This document shows positions 21,743 through 33,259 of a DNA stretch of 64,000 nt, piece after piece. Numbering within the stretch: the stretch's first letter is position 1; the number at the start of each line of letters is the position of its first letter. The notes beneath the pieces are model-generated. The model worked only from the letters and a program-made list of their open reading frames with translations, made no database searches and was not told the DNA's origin. Source of the DNA: Desarmillaria ectypa (taxonomy: Eukaryota; Basidiomycota; Agaricomycetes; Agaricales; Physalacriaceae); the NCBI GenBank assembly GCA_030407005.1, contig JAUDYN010000003.1, positions 3,844,001 through 3,908,000 of the forward strand. Direction: 5' to 3'. The position numbers and the translations under genes were made by a program.

Positions 21743-21843
21743 GGACGGGCTGTAACACATTTTGAAGCAGCCGCTTTGGTTAGAAGTGTGATTTGTATTT
21801 TTATCTGGCTATCAGAGTATGATGGACATTCAGTACCCCTACA

Positions 21844-23260
21844 CTAAACTTTCTGAAGGACATCCTCGTGGACAACATTCTCGTTAATAAAATGACTGTC
21901 TTCTGGTCTCTCCAGCCATGCCTCGGGGGCATCCCCGCATACGACGATCTTGTTTACAGTATCTTCCCAGGATTCCCTCAATGTGTGATGGGTATGTTCG
22001 TCCTCTCTCTCGTGAGCTTCGAGGTCGTTGCTCATCGTAGAGTCTTGCTGAGAGTTCTGACCTCTGGGACGCATCCCGAAGTGAAGTGAGCCCGATATCA
22101 CGCTTCCTTGCTACAAGTCGTCTGGGCGAGCGTGACCTGCTGCGACGCGCCCAACGAGGAGTGTCGGGGCGATTCCCTATGGTATGTCTGTGAAATACGA
22201 TTGTACCCTCGCCATTCCTACTAGGGAGTCAAAGTAATGCAATGTGACGTCTTCACGAGCATAGAAAACTACATATAAAATCAATGTTAGAGAATACAGA
22301 GCTGATGATTCAACCATGATCTCGATAACATGGCGGTAAACTCTGATTCCACATCCTGTGTCACTTCCTGTCTGTGCAACGGTGACAATACGGTAGATAA
22401 TGAGCAATATACACCACAAGGTTATAGCGAGGATAAAAGCTGAATAAAGTGCAAAACCGAGAGGGTAAGCAACTGCAGTGGTGGATATTTTATATGTCGC
22501 AATGATTTTAAACACTGCACCAAGCCTTGAGTAAACTGGCATTAATAGAAGATGTGTATGGTCTTACCAGTTCTAGAGATGAGAAGAAGAATAGGAAGCA
22601 GTACAGTTAGCCACTGCCGTCCCCGGACTATCCAACAACGCCAAATCTACAGTTTGGATCACGGTCAGTTGTAGTGGACACTGAAATTTAATGGTCACTA
22701 TGGTGGAGTCCGCAAGGATAGTACAGATGACACCCGTGACACCCATCTCCACTGTTGATTCGAAGCTGGGACTGCACTGAGACAGATATTGTGTCCGAAA
22801 ACTCTGTCCATGGTGGACGAATATAGAATGAATGTATAACCAATTGAGGACAAAGTTGATGGTAGCAACGATGTGGAGGAGGATTATAATGACAACTATG
22901 GCTCGTCTGATGTGCTAGGATTTGTTCATAACTAGAGTGTCATTCAACTTGCATAATGTGGTAGACGTGTTCTTCTCGCATTTATTCCACAAAGTGACTG
23001 TGACAATCCCAGTGTATATGCCTATGTGCCATGATCAGACAATTGTATTTGGACAAACGAACACGCGGACCGATGAGTATTCTTGCATTCAAGTTAGTAT
23101 CAAGGGACTGAAGTATAAAGGCTTTCTCGGCATCGGTAAGATCTTGCGGGATACTGATCTGAATGACTATCGAGGAAGTCTGGGTGGGAGCAGAGGGATG
23201 AACACTTGGGAAGTCATCTGTGAAGATAACATGCACCAGATGGTCCGCATCCCTCATCAT
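21844..23260 (-). pseudogene. Serpentine membrane protein, broken third copy in the spacer
   Basis: Homologous along its length to the arm copies: QDLTDAEKAFILQSLDTNLN, GIYTGIVTVTLWN, GVTGVICTILADSTIV, then an acidic tail with NSQQDSTMSNDLEAHERED. The start codon is missing, the donor after TLWN is GC instead of GT, an in-frame TAG follows MNKS, and later exons are frameshifted. It lies in the same orientation as the right-arm copy and is clearly more diverged than the arms are from each other. Confidence 0.75.
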
Positions 23261-23284
23261 ATAACATGTAGTGTCAAGGATTGA

Positions 23285-24753
23285 GTGTTAAAAGATGATC
23301 TATTGATGATCATCACATCAAGAAAACCATCAAGAAAACCATGGCAAAAGGCAACGTGCGCGTGATTCTTGATGTCCATCAGTGATCTGATCGTGAGACA
23401 GGCAGACCGTATTGGTGCCTACTATGCGACCTGCACCAAGTCCATCCGATGATCAGCATCGTAGCGAAGAATGTTGTCCACACAATATGACAGTCACTCG
23501 GCACCAGTAAACCTTCTCGGCCTGCGAGACATTGAACAAAAGTAACACATACTCGATAGGAGGAACGCGATCAGCCTGATTCTCTGCTGCCTTGTGATGA
23601 TGAGGGCACATCAATCTTGGAGGGCAGTGCAAATAGACACTACGTGCCTAGAATGTCCGTTAACGTTCCTGGAGTGTTTCCAACCTCTTCCAGCCCGAAT
23701 TTGGCCGTTGGACTCGCTGTGTCAGATATAGAGTGAGAGTATTTCTCACAGGAGATTACCAGTAGGTAAAATTTTATTGTTTAGGAAAGGTAAGGGAAAT
23801 GACGCACTCCAGACCAACTCCAAACAGTGCTTGGACAGTGTGTACAATTGACACCTTTCCGAGCAGAAAAAGGAGGAGTCAGAATGTTTATCTTTTCGGA
23901 AGGGTATCTTCAGAGTACTGGTGGTGGAAAACGGGAAAATCGGATTAATTGGTCATATGTGGAGCTATATCGTTCTACCTCCTTAAAAGCCGATCAATTT
24001 CGAACTTTTCCAGGTTGGTCCGCTTTCATATTAGATTCGTGTCATGCTTACAATTCACGTAGCACGACGAAGCCTCTTCTTGTACTATCGCGCTTTGTTA
24101 TCGTGTCCGGATTGGCTACTACGTGAGTCCTTACTAGATCATTTCTAAAACTCGAACTGATGCCTGCCCAGTATATGTGCAGTGACGATTCTTATCACGG
24201 TCCTTACGCTGTCTTCTTGCGCTAAAGCCGGCCACCTGACGCAAGAATCTTACAGTTCGTGGCAATTCCCGACTCTCTCGTATCTACCGGAATCGCGACA
24301 TCGCTCTCAAGAGGTATTGTCTCCTGTTTTGTGAAAGTATAGATCCGTCTTTCTAATACCCTTCCAATTTATCTCAACTCACTACTGGAAATGTACGTAA
24401 TCTGTTATTTCAATACGCGGTTGTAGCTTACCTTGTCTAGGCTGAACCTGCGAAATGCTCACCAAGAAAATATCGTGATATCTTCGAGCGGCGGTGGCAG
24501 GTCCTTACCAAGTACAGCTTTGGAATCTATGAGATTTAAAGCTCGGAGTACTGTGGCTACTGATATACAAACTCACGAGCAGGTAAATACTACCTCACAA
24601 TCTTTCAGTCGGAAGTGGGGGCCTCATAACTTCTTTCCAGGACATCAGTGTACCAATGGCTGAGTTACGATCCAGCGGATTGTCAGCGGAACCGATGCAT
24701 GTACCAGATATAAAGGCTCGAACTCTGGAAATTCCTTGTTAGGTTTGAATGTT
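23285..24753. other. Spacer without supported gene
   Basis: Several short plus-strand frames (23827-24126, 24433-24663) have intron-like borders between them, but I recognise no domain and cannot join them with confidence. CpG content is normal. Confidence 0.35.
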
Positions 24754-25044
24754 TTAGGCATAGATCGGGTCGACGTCGTCGGCTCTGAGTCTCCTGAACT
24801 TCTCCGACATGGTGCCCCTGTCAAGCTTGAAGAGAGGTGAGCCCGACCTCTTCTTCTGCCTCATCTTGAGAACGTCCGCAGCCTTCTTGACACGCTGCCG
24901 GTTGTGCTCGTATGCCCGTTGGTCCTTGATAGTTGACAAGGACGGGAAAGACGAAGAGAGTGTTGGGCTGGCATCCTTATCTGCACCAGCAGACTTGACA
25001 ACAGAGGAGTCGGAAACGGCTTTGGAGAGAGAGATAACTGACAT
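24754..25044 (-). pseudogene. Truncated copy of the 186-residue gene at the right inner junction
   Basis: Starts at the ATG at 25044 and matches the left copy up to ADDVDP. The inverted repeat then ends (24766) and three foreign codons plus a stop follow. The intron and the acidic second exon are lost. Its upstream region is the same as that of the intact gene. Confidence 0.8.
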
Positions 25045-27111
25045 TACGAAACAGTGAAGATTCGTCTAGTGGAAACTCGCAGGTGGTGGTGGTTGTAGTT
25101 AGAGGTGAGAGAGAGAGAAGAGTACCCCCGCAATGATAAGATAAGCAGAATGGGGGCCTTTTGTAGTGATGGCGTCAGTGCTCCTGATGTCAACGAATTC
25201 GGAGTACCGCCCCAGAGTACCGTTTCCGATTCCGATCGCTTGTTTCACACAGCATGACGAGCAGCCACGTTGGCCGGTGATCAACGTTGGTTGTAGAATA
25301 CTAAAGTAGCACGTTTCAACTCTAGTAGCTAATATGATGATGACATATAAATGACATACAAGTGCATTCAATGAGACATTGGCGAAAGTTTCAAAATGAA
25401 AGACATAACAATATTGCATTGATAGATAGACAAGGAGGTTCCAAGAACGTATGATAACCGTGCGGGTATATGGCGCTTGCTAAGCCATATTTGAGAACCT
25501 GCTGCTATCAGGCCGGAAAATCGAAACCGGAGAATGTAGGAAAGTGGAATAGTCCATTTGTCCCATCGAAGACAGAGCCGCCTCTGAGAAAAATATATTT
25601 TTCCGTTTCGTTCCACGATCCATCGGTGGCCTGGAGAAAGCTAAACGGTTAGGTGTGATTGGACGATACGACAATAGGGAGCATGCACTTATTCATGCAT
25701 CGATCCAATTTTGTCGCCGACTCCAGCTGCCGTATCATCGCCATACCTAGGCCATGCTTCATGTAGCGCGCCCTGAGCGCATGCCTGGAACTTGATAGAT
25801 GCCAGTCGTCGAGGAGAGATAGGCGAAGAGGGAAAAGAAGCGTATTGGGTTCGATGTGCCCTGGTGCCAAGCTACGTGCCAGGACAACACCGGGACTAGG
25901 CCTAATGTATGCACCTCAATACCACATTGGATAACTCGAGCACATGAACGACGTACTTTCAGCCTGTATTCATTCGCTCGCCGTCGCCTTCATTGACCTA
26001 ATAAGCCCGGTGTGGCATCCATATGACTGCATAATTCATAAAGCATTGCACATCCGTCGTGTCGATATCGATTGGTTTTTTTGTTGTCTAACGGCTGAGT
26101 TCAGAAGAGGATGGGCCAGAGCAGTGGTCGTGGTTAGAAAGCAAGTCATTCACGATCAAAATTGCCATCTTACCACCATGACCGCTGTTATGTCCCTTCA
26201 TTTTCCTTCTACTGGCACATTGTAGTGAGCTTTGTTGTTCATTTTTACCTCGTTTACTTAAAAATCTGTTATCATTTACAGATTCACCGCTCTACAATGT
26301 ACTGGACCAGAACCCGACCCTCATTATTGGCTCGACTATATCAAAATACAAATACCTCTGAAGCCAGTATGAGATGCAAGACACGTTCCAACTCCGAATT
26401 CTGGTCCTACGGCGCACACTGCCGACTCGGTCACCACTTTCTGGTTCTCTGGCTAAGGACTGGGGAACTGCAGGCACAGGTCTGTCCTCTTACTTTTTGC
26501 GTCCTGCCGCTGACAAATTTTGGCCCAACAAAGCTGTTGACAAGCTACTCAGCCTCAGCTACTCGACTAGTAATCGTTTCGAAGCCTTTACCGGTGGCAA
26601 AGAGGGTCATATTGGGCGCATATATGAAGGTTCTGGGAGGATCATGCTGTCGTAACTTGTTCTATCAATACATAGGTGGAGAGCATATGTACGTCCGCCT
26701 CACCTCTCAGCTTTGATTCCGAGTTGACATTTAAGTTGGCGCAGTTACTTTATGCCCTGGTAATTGCACTTCGCGTTGATCGCTCCTTTGTCAAGCTTTC
26801 TCAGTAGACATTCTTAGTGTGTGAGTCACCGTGTCTATCCATCTCTTTCTGAAACTGGAATTTTCATCCTGTAGATAGTGAGACTCTAGATTAATCGTTT
26901 TATGGATGTCCGATTCCATTTGCATGTTTGCTGTGGGATCAGTGCTGGTAACGCTGTGATCGTATCATGATAGGAGAATCTTGGGCTGGAGATAATTAAT
27001 TAACGTTGCGGTATTAGTATATTTCTACTTCGGATCGGCCTCGTACGCTATCAATTCTATTCAAATGGTATGAGGAGCCAGCTCCTTGCACACGAGGATC
27101 TCTTTGTATGG
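25045..27111. other. Unassigned part of the right arm
   Basis: Counterpart of 12414-14486. Plus-strand frames at 25944-26225, 26162-26716 and 26374-26655 overlap each other; none has a recognised motif. A spliced gene is possible but not supported. Confidence 0.4.
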
Positions 27112-28446
27112 TCAAATGTGTTCCACACTGCTGCTGCCTCCAGTATCTGCCTCAGCCTCAACGTTATTGCCACGTATGGCACCCTCATCAAGAATGCCTT
27201 CCTGAGAGTCCTTCGAAGTGTGATTGCTGGTCTGATCATCTCTCTCCTGCTGGACTTCGATGTCTTCACTCATTGTAGAATACTGCTGGGAGCTCTGACT
27301 ATCAGAATGCTCCCTGAAACGAAGCGAGCCTGACACCACACCACCCTGCCAAGAGTCATCTGGGCGGGCATGACCTGCTGCAACATGTCCAACAAGAAGT
27401 GTTGGGGCAACACCCTATAACATCTGTTAGATGCAAAGACACTGAGAGACTATGAGCCTACCCTCGCAATTGATGCTAGGATATCAAAGTAGACCAGCAC
27501 AAGCTCGTTATGAGCCAAGAAGACCACATATAAGATCAAGAATATGGAATAAAGAGCTGATGATTCAACCAAGACCTCAATGATGTGGCGGTAAGCTCTC
27601 AGTCCACCTCCTGCTTCAGCTCCTGCTTGTGCAACAGTGACAATGCGGTAGACAATGAGCAGAGTGCACAATAAGGTTGCACCAAGGCTGAAGGATGAAT
27701 AAAGCTCGTAACCTAGAATGTAGTTCACATTTGCATTGGTGTATGCCTTGTATGTGGCAAGAATTTTGAACACTACATGAAGCTTTGAGTAGACTGATGA
27801 AAGAGATGGTGAGGATCTTACCAATTCCAGAAACAAGTAGAAGAGCAGGAAGCAAAACAACTGGCCATCGCCGTCCCCAGACCATCCAACAACGCCAAAT
27901 CTACAGTTTGAATAACTAATGAGTAAGATGTAGAAAGTATCTCAATAATCACACACACCATAATGGAGTCTGCAAGGATAGTACAAATGGCACCTGTAAC
28001 ACCTATCCCCACCATTAATGATAAGTGGGTAGTATTAATAAACAGATATTTTGTCCAAAAGTTCTGTCCATTGTCAACAAACATAGCATGAAGGGATGAC
28101 CAAGCAAAGGCCAAGGAAATGATAGAGACAATATAGAGGATGGTTATGATTATGGCCATGGGTTGCCCAATGGGCCGAGGCTTATTCATAACTGAACTAT
28201 CCATTTCAGCTATAATCCAGCAAGTAGATATGTTCTCACAGATATTCCATAATGTGACAGCAACAATTCCTGTGTATATGCCTACATGCAGTCATGTTAG
28301 ATACATATATCTGATGAATGAAAATGTGCACCATGCAGTTGAGAATAGAGAATCATAGAATTCAATATAGCATCAAAGCCCTGGAATATTATGGCTTTGT
28401 CAGCATCAGTAAGATCTGGTGGAATACTACTGGTTTGAGTGGCCAT
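27112..28446 (-). CDS. Serpentine fungal membrane protein, right-arm copy
   Basis: Exons 28332-28446, 28240-28281, 27959-28191, 27822-27900, 27462-27772, 27112-27414 (minus strand), the same lengths as in the left copy; 360 residues. All splice sites are kept and no internal stop is seen. Differences from the left copy include WGRRWPVV for WGQRWPVV, ATYKAY for GVYKTY and RFREHSDS for RFGEHSDS. As in the left copy, CpG is normal in the 3' exons and nearly absent in the 5' exons. No function known to me. Confidence 0.8.
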
Positions 28447-30483
28447 CAAGAAAGTCTAAGAGAAGGTAGTATAATGAGTGAGAGAGTGTTCTAGAGATAA
28501 CAAACAGCAACTGGCCATTATATAGCATATAGAATACACCACAACAATCTGTCATGTAAAGATGATCATCATATTATAATGTTCTCCCATCAAGATCTCT
28601 AGACAGATTTCCCATCAGACTCCATATACTACCAGATGTTGTAGGCAGATAATCTGAGAGGCTTGTGATGTGAAGAGAAGGCAGTGCTGTATATACAGGA
28701 GAGCAATGTTGATGATGATAGAGAAGGTGGTGTTCAATATGAAACAGTTATAAGAAAAGAAGAGAAAGGAGGGAGGTCAAGATATATATATAGAAACATT
28801 TAGTGTGCCACCAATAACCCTTTAGTAGGATATTCTTGTGATCTGTTCCACATATACACTTGGCCCTGGATTCTGAATCTTTTCTATGAATGATGTTATT
28901 GAAATTTTTTAAGATTGTAGGTAACACATAGATTGCATCTGAAAAGGGGTAGTCATCCCATTGTTGGCCAGCATCAAGGAGGGTGAACAATGTAGGTCAA
29001 TCTCATTTGCAGCAACAGTAATGATAGAGCAAATAGCCACTAGCAAACAGCTGTCCTATTCATTTATCATGAGTATTGACACTTCATGTGGGAATTGATG
29101 AAGGTGGCATTAGGATCAGGATAGCTAGTACTTGATATCATTCATTTCCACACCAACAAACAGAGTTACTTAAAAGATAGAGCTGACCAGAGTCATGCAT
29201 GGTTTGGTTAATAACCTGTTTGGAAATAGCTGAAAAAGATCTACTTCCTTCCTTCCTTCTGCTCTATAATTAAATCACCAGCAGAATTGACACATAGACT
29301 CAAAAATGTATGCATCAGTGATTCCTAAATATCTCAAGTGTTTACTCATTGATTTATTAAGTAATTTTCACATGGAAGCAATGGATGAAACACAAAACCA
29401 CCAGTTGTGATTATCTGCTGAGAGCAGAATTCCCCAATTCTGATGTCTTTTATATAGCAAGGAGGTAGGTGCTATCAAAAACTTATATTTGTCCATAGAA
29501 CCAGCCAGTCATAGTGACATGGATTATGGAGATTATCACTTGCCTCAGTCTCTCATGATAGGAACATGTGAACAAATATTCAACAGATCCATTCAGCTAG
29601 AAAATATCTACAATTGGATTCTCAGAATCTGTCTACATGGTGCACTGAAATAACAATCAGCAGATAATTCCTGAACTCTCTGTTTCATCTGTATATTTCA
29701 TTTTCAAAGACTGAATTCTGACTTTAATCATCTCAGCATCCATATGCATCATCAACCTCTAGAGATCTAGTACTCAGTTTAAAAAAATACAACCATTGCA
29801 TCTTCTTATGATAGCACATCTTTGTTAGATGCAGTGCCAATGAAACAAGAAATCAGAGATGGCTACTAGGCACTGCTCAGATGCTCTCCATCAAGTAGAG
29901 TCACTGGAGATTTTGATGATCATCCCAGTATCTCTAGTGATTTGGTGTTGGTATTGGTATAAATATTAAAGAAGCTATCTTGATCCCTAATATCATCACT
30001 GAACACCTTAGATGGTATCCAGCTACTGGATAAGCCATCTAATGAATACTAATGATTGTGAGATTTATGGTGGTTTAGTCAGACAGTCAGTTGAAGTCTC
30101 AGTGGAGGTGAAAAGTGTGGTTGAGAGTGTATGTATATAAGTTTTAAGGAGATTTATGGGAACCATCATATGTTCTTCTTTTCTTTCACATTTTGTGTAG
30201 CTGCTTCACATGCTAAAATATCTCTACTAGACAGGTCTATTACCACTTATATACTCTTGTTCTCCAAATTAGATTGTTTGTTGTATGAATGGCCAATGGT
30301 AGTCTGACACCTGTTGAAGTCTACTATGCTGGAATTCATCATGATATGTTAATATCTCACTGTTGTCACTAGTGGCCTGTTCCACACCATATAATATTCC
30401 TCTCCAACTGTAGCATTACCATGTCTATATGTTTCAGGACCCAAAAACTAATGTGATCATTAATCTTTTGTGTACAGTTATGA
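28447..30483. other. CpG-poor outer right arm and flank
   Basis: Diverged partner of 9274-11075 up to 30335, then about 150 bp unique to this side. AT-rich, almost no CpG, no supported gene. Confidence 0.5.
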
Positions 30484-31690
30484 TGATATGCCATCTATAT
30501 ATTCATATCTAGATTTTGCAATTTTGTAATAATACTATGACACATCTATCCTATACTAGTAATACATAGAGGACTATAGCTGAGGCTTTGAGCTGATAGT
30601 TAAATGCAGTAAGCAACTGGTAGAGCCAGGACTTAGATATGACACCATTAGTAGGTTAAATCTACCAGCTGGCCAGACTAGTAGCCCAAATGCTAGCAGG
30701 ACTAAGTGAAATACAGCCACTAGCAAATGAAGGATGCTACTAGCACACCAAAATCAGGAGCAGAGTATACAGATCTCATAAAGTTCTGTCACTAGCAAAC
30801 TAGACTGGGCATAAATGCCTAAGTCAGAATAACTAGTCATATAGCAATCTTGAAACAGGAATTAGAAATAAATTAAGAATAGATTAACCTTGAGTCCAGA
30901 TCTGACTATTGTGATATAGATCTCTTATGCTCTTATGATTGGTACTAATATAGCTGGACTGCACTCTCAATCATGATCAGATAACTGTTACAGGCACAAA
31001 TATCTGGATATTCATATAATTGCATCACTAGAGCATGTAGTTAGCCAAGAGTGTGGAAAGACTAAATGTGGAGTCTCTAGACTAACTATTTGAAAAGAAA
31101 ACAGACTAGATTGACTATTGCATGATTATTCACCATTATTCATGACTAGCCAAGAAACTCTTACCAATATACTCTATATTCAGATGATATTTATAGTTCT
31201 GCCTTGGTAATATATAAGTAGGGGGATGGATGCTTGTGAAAACCAGGCAAGCCATCCCTGTAGTTGAGCTCTCACTGGTAGTAATTAGTGTTCCCAACTA
31301 AAGGCTTTTGTGCTTAATCTTGATGAAGTGATTAATAGTCACTAAGTCACCCATAGTATTGCATTGAATTGAAGTTTCTTAGAGTACACTGTTGCATCCT
31401 GCAAAGGTCTAGAGTGTTTTGAAGTTAGTTCAAGCAAAGTTCTCAGAGTTATAGTATTATTCTTAGGCCAAGAGTGTAGCTAGTCAAGTATTTATCACTT
31501 GTAGGAAGCAGTATAGGGCCAAGAGTGCTACTAGTCTGAAGCAGTTTCAGTCAGAATGAGTACAGTAGCTCAAACCAAGTCACTCTTTACTCAATTGTAT
31601 CTTACCAACCCTGCTAATATGAGTAGTACTTTGTATAACTCACTAGTAATAAATAAAACATCTTTAAGACAACTGTACTTGATGCACTCT
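30484..31690 (+). repeat. Degraded copy of the 1.34-kb LTR-like repeat
   Basis: Matches the reverse complement of 37200-38414, beginning TGATATGCCATCTA and running through AGTATATAAGTAG-like (TATA) and ATAAATAAAACATC (poly-A signal-like) segments to about gtacttgat at 31688. There the match ends, so roughly 150 bp of the other copy's end are missing. CpG sites of the 37-kb copy are mostly TpG or CpA here. Confidence 0.75.
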
Positions 31691-32817
31691 CATTCCCCAC
31701 TGGTTGGACTTATGCTATACTTTCAGATACCCATATAACTACATGCATTCCTACCAAGGACAATACTACCACTTCTAATGTCCCTTGCATGACTAGCAAA
31801 CCAGAAACAGAATCAAACTATCAGAACCATTACGATGTGCTGCTAAGCAGCAATGATATGATAATTAATAATAAATCCCAATCCTCCAATGAAGCATGGA
31901 ACATTCTAGATGGTGCTGGATCTGCAACATGAGCCATACTCAGGATAGAGACAAGTAGATAAGATGCCTTTGGGCCTCTGAAGCCAAAAGTCTCAGTGCT
32001 CCTCAAGGGGTCAAGTCATGCTTTGTCAGGGCTGGTGGAGGGATCCTCAAGTACCAAGGCTAAATAGGAGTAGTGAACTCCAGCAGAACCATCAATGATG
32101 TGACAAGAGTGGCCCCTTTCTAAGTCAGTAACCCTAGGAGTAGTTCTAATGATTTGCTAGGCCTAGAGGAAAAGAGGCAAGCCAATAATCACTGAACAGA
32201 TTTGAGTGCTGGCTAAAATATCTCTCTCTTATATAGAGATGTCACTAGCAAAAGCAAGAATCATTGTCAAAGTAAGTGCTGCAGCAGTAGAATGCCTGAT
32301 GATAAATTGTAATCATGATGGTAGCAGGAAGGAGGAAGGAACAGCACACATCTCTTTCCTTCTTTCCACTGTGATGACTGTGTATCCTTGCAGTGGCCCT
32401 CCTCTGTGTCAAGCTCTATTGAAGCAATCATGAAACTGTGCTTGGATTCTGCAGACTCAATAATCCATCCATTATCAGTGATCTATGTTCTAGATCACAA
32501 TGCTTTCATACAAAATATGTAATTCACTAGTGGAGAAAGCAAATTGATCTCTACATGTTATCTGTCATCAGTGTGCATCCACAGATAAAGTAAAGAGAAA
32601 GAGCACACTTGAATTCTGGAATAGTAGTATAGATTCACTTGAAGATGTGGTGGTAATTATTTGAGTGGGTCAGATTCTTTTAGGCAGCTATATTTATCAT
32701 AACTGTTCAGTGTGTGCCCAATATTATAGCCTTGACAAGACACCAATGAATTGCTGATAAGAGAGATTCCACCCTGACAACCAGCTCAAGGGCCCTGGAT
32801 GCCTACATGCTAGAGAA
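31691..32817. other. CpG-poor stretch without supported gene
   Basis: A frame reading TTCIPTKDNTTTSNVPC... can be followed for about 65 codons after 31738 and ends at a TGA near 31930; it has no motif I recognise. The segment ends at the target site of element 3. Confidence 0.35.
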
Positions 32818-32822
32818 TTTCT

Positions 32823-33246
32823 TGTTAGGTACCAACTTGGACACGTGACTTGGGGCAGTCAGCTGATCTCTTGGGGCCATTACGCGTTCGAACGATCACC
32901 CCAAGTGAGAGATAGAAGCTAATAGCCTTCTGTGTTGTGTAAACAAGAAGTATATGGTTGTAATTTAAACAAGAGATAGAGTACAACAGTCTAGTTTACT
33001 CTGTTTATATAGTATTTCTGTGGTGTTTATATTTAGGTGAAACACTATGGTCCATACGTGAACAGTGTTGAAGTGGTATGATCTGGGAGGATCATAGAAC
33101 CAATAGAGAGCATCTGGGGTAACAGTTGGTGAGAACGAGGGTTGTAGCCGGCGAATAGCTGGATACGAGTCGGTTTCTTGATAAGATTAGATGGGTGAGT
33201 CATGGATATGACTCAGATAAGATAAGATAACGGAAAAATCGTAACA
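32823..33246 (-). repeat. 3' LTR of element 3
   Basis: 424 bp, TGTTAGGTACC...ATCGTAACA. The self-priming segment and TATATAA box are present as in the 5' LTR. Left flank is TTTCT. Confidence 0.95.
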
Positions 33247-33259
33247 TTACCCCCTTGTT
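33247..33259 (-). other. Polypurine tract of element 3
   Basis: On the minus strand, AACAAGGGGGTAA lies directly before the 3' LTR, the expected place for the plus-strand DNA primer. Confidence 0.65.

Larger units (their letters stand above)
24766..30335 (-). repeat. Large inverted repeat, right arm (about 5.6 kb)
   Basis: Reverse complement of 9274-14765. Differences near the inner end are few (for example a 6-nt indel at about 25580 against 13942). The outer end stops at ggaat (30335), where the left arm meets the copia LTR. Confidence 0.9.

Noticed and set aside
14766..24765. Spacer of exactly 10,000 bp between the repeat arms
   Set aside because: Probably coincidence; borders are uncertain by a few bases.
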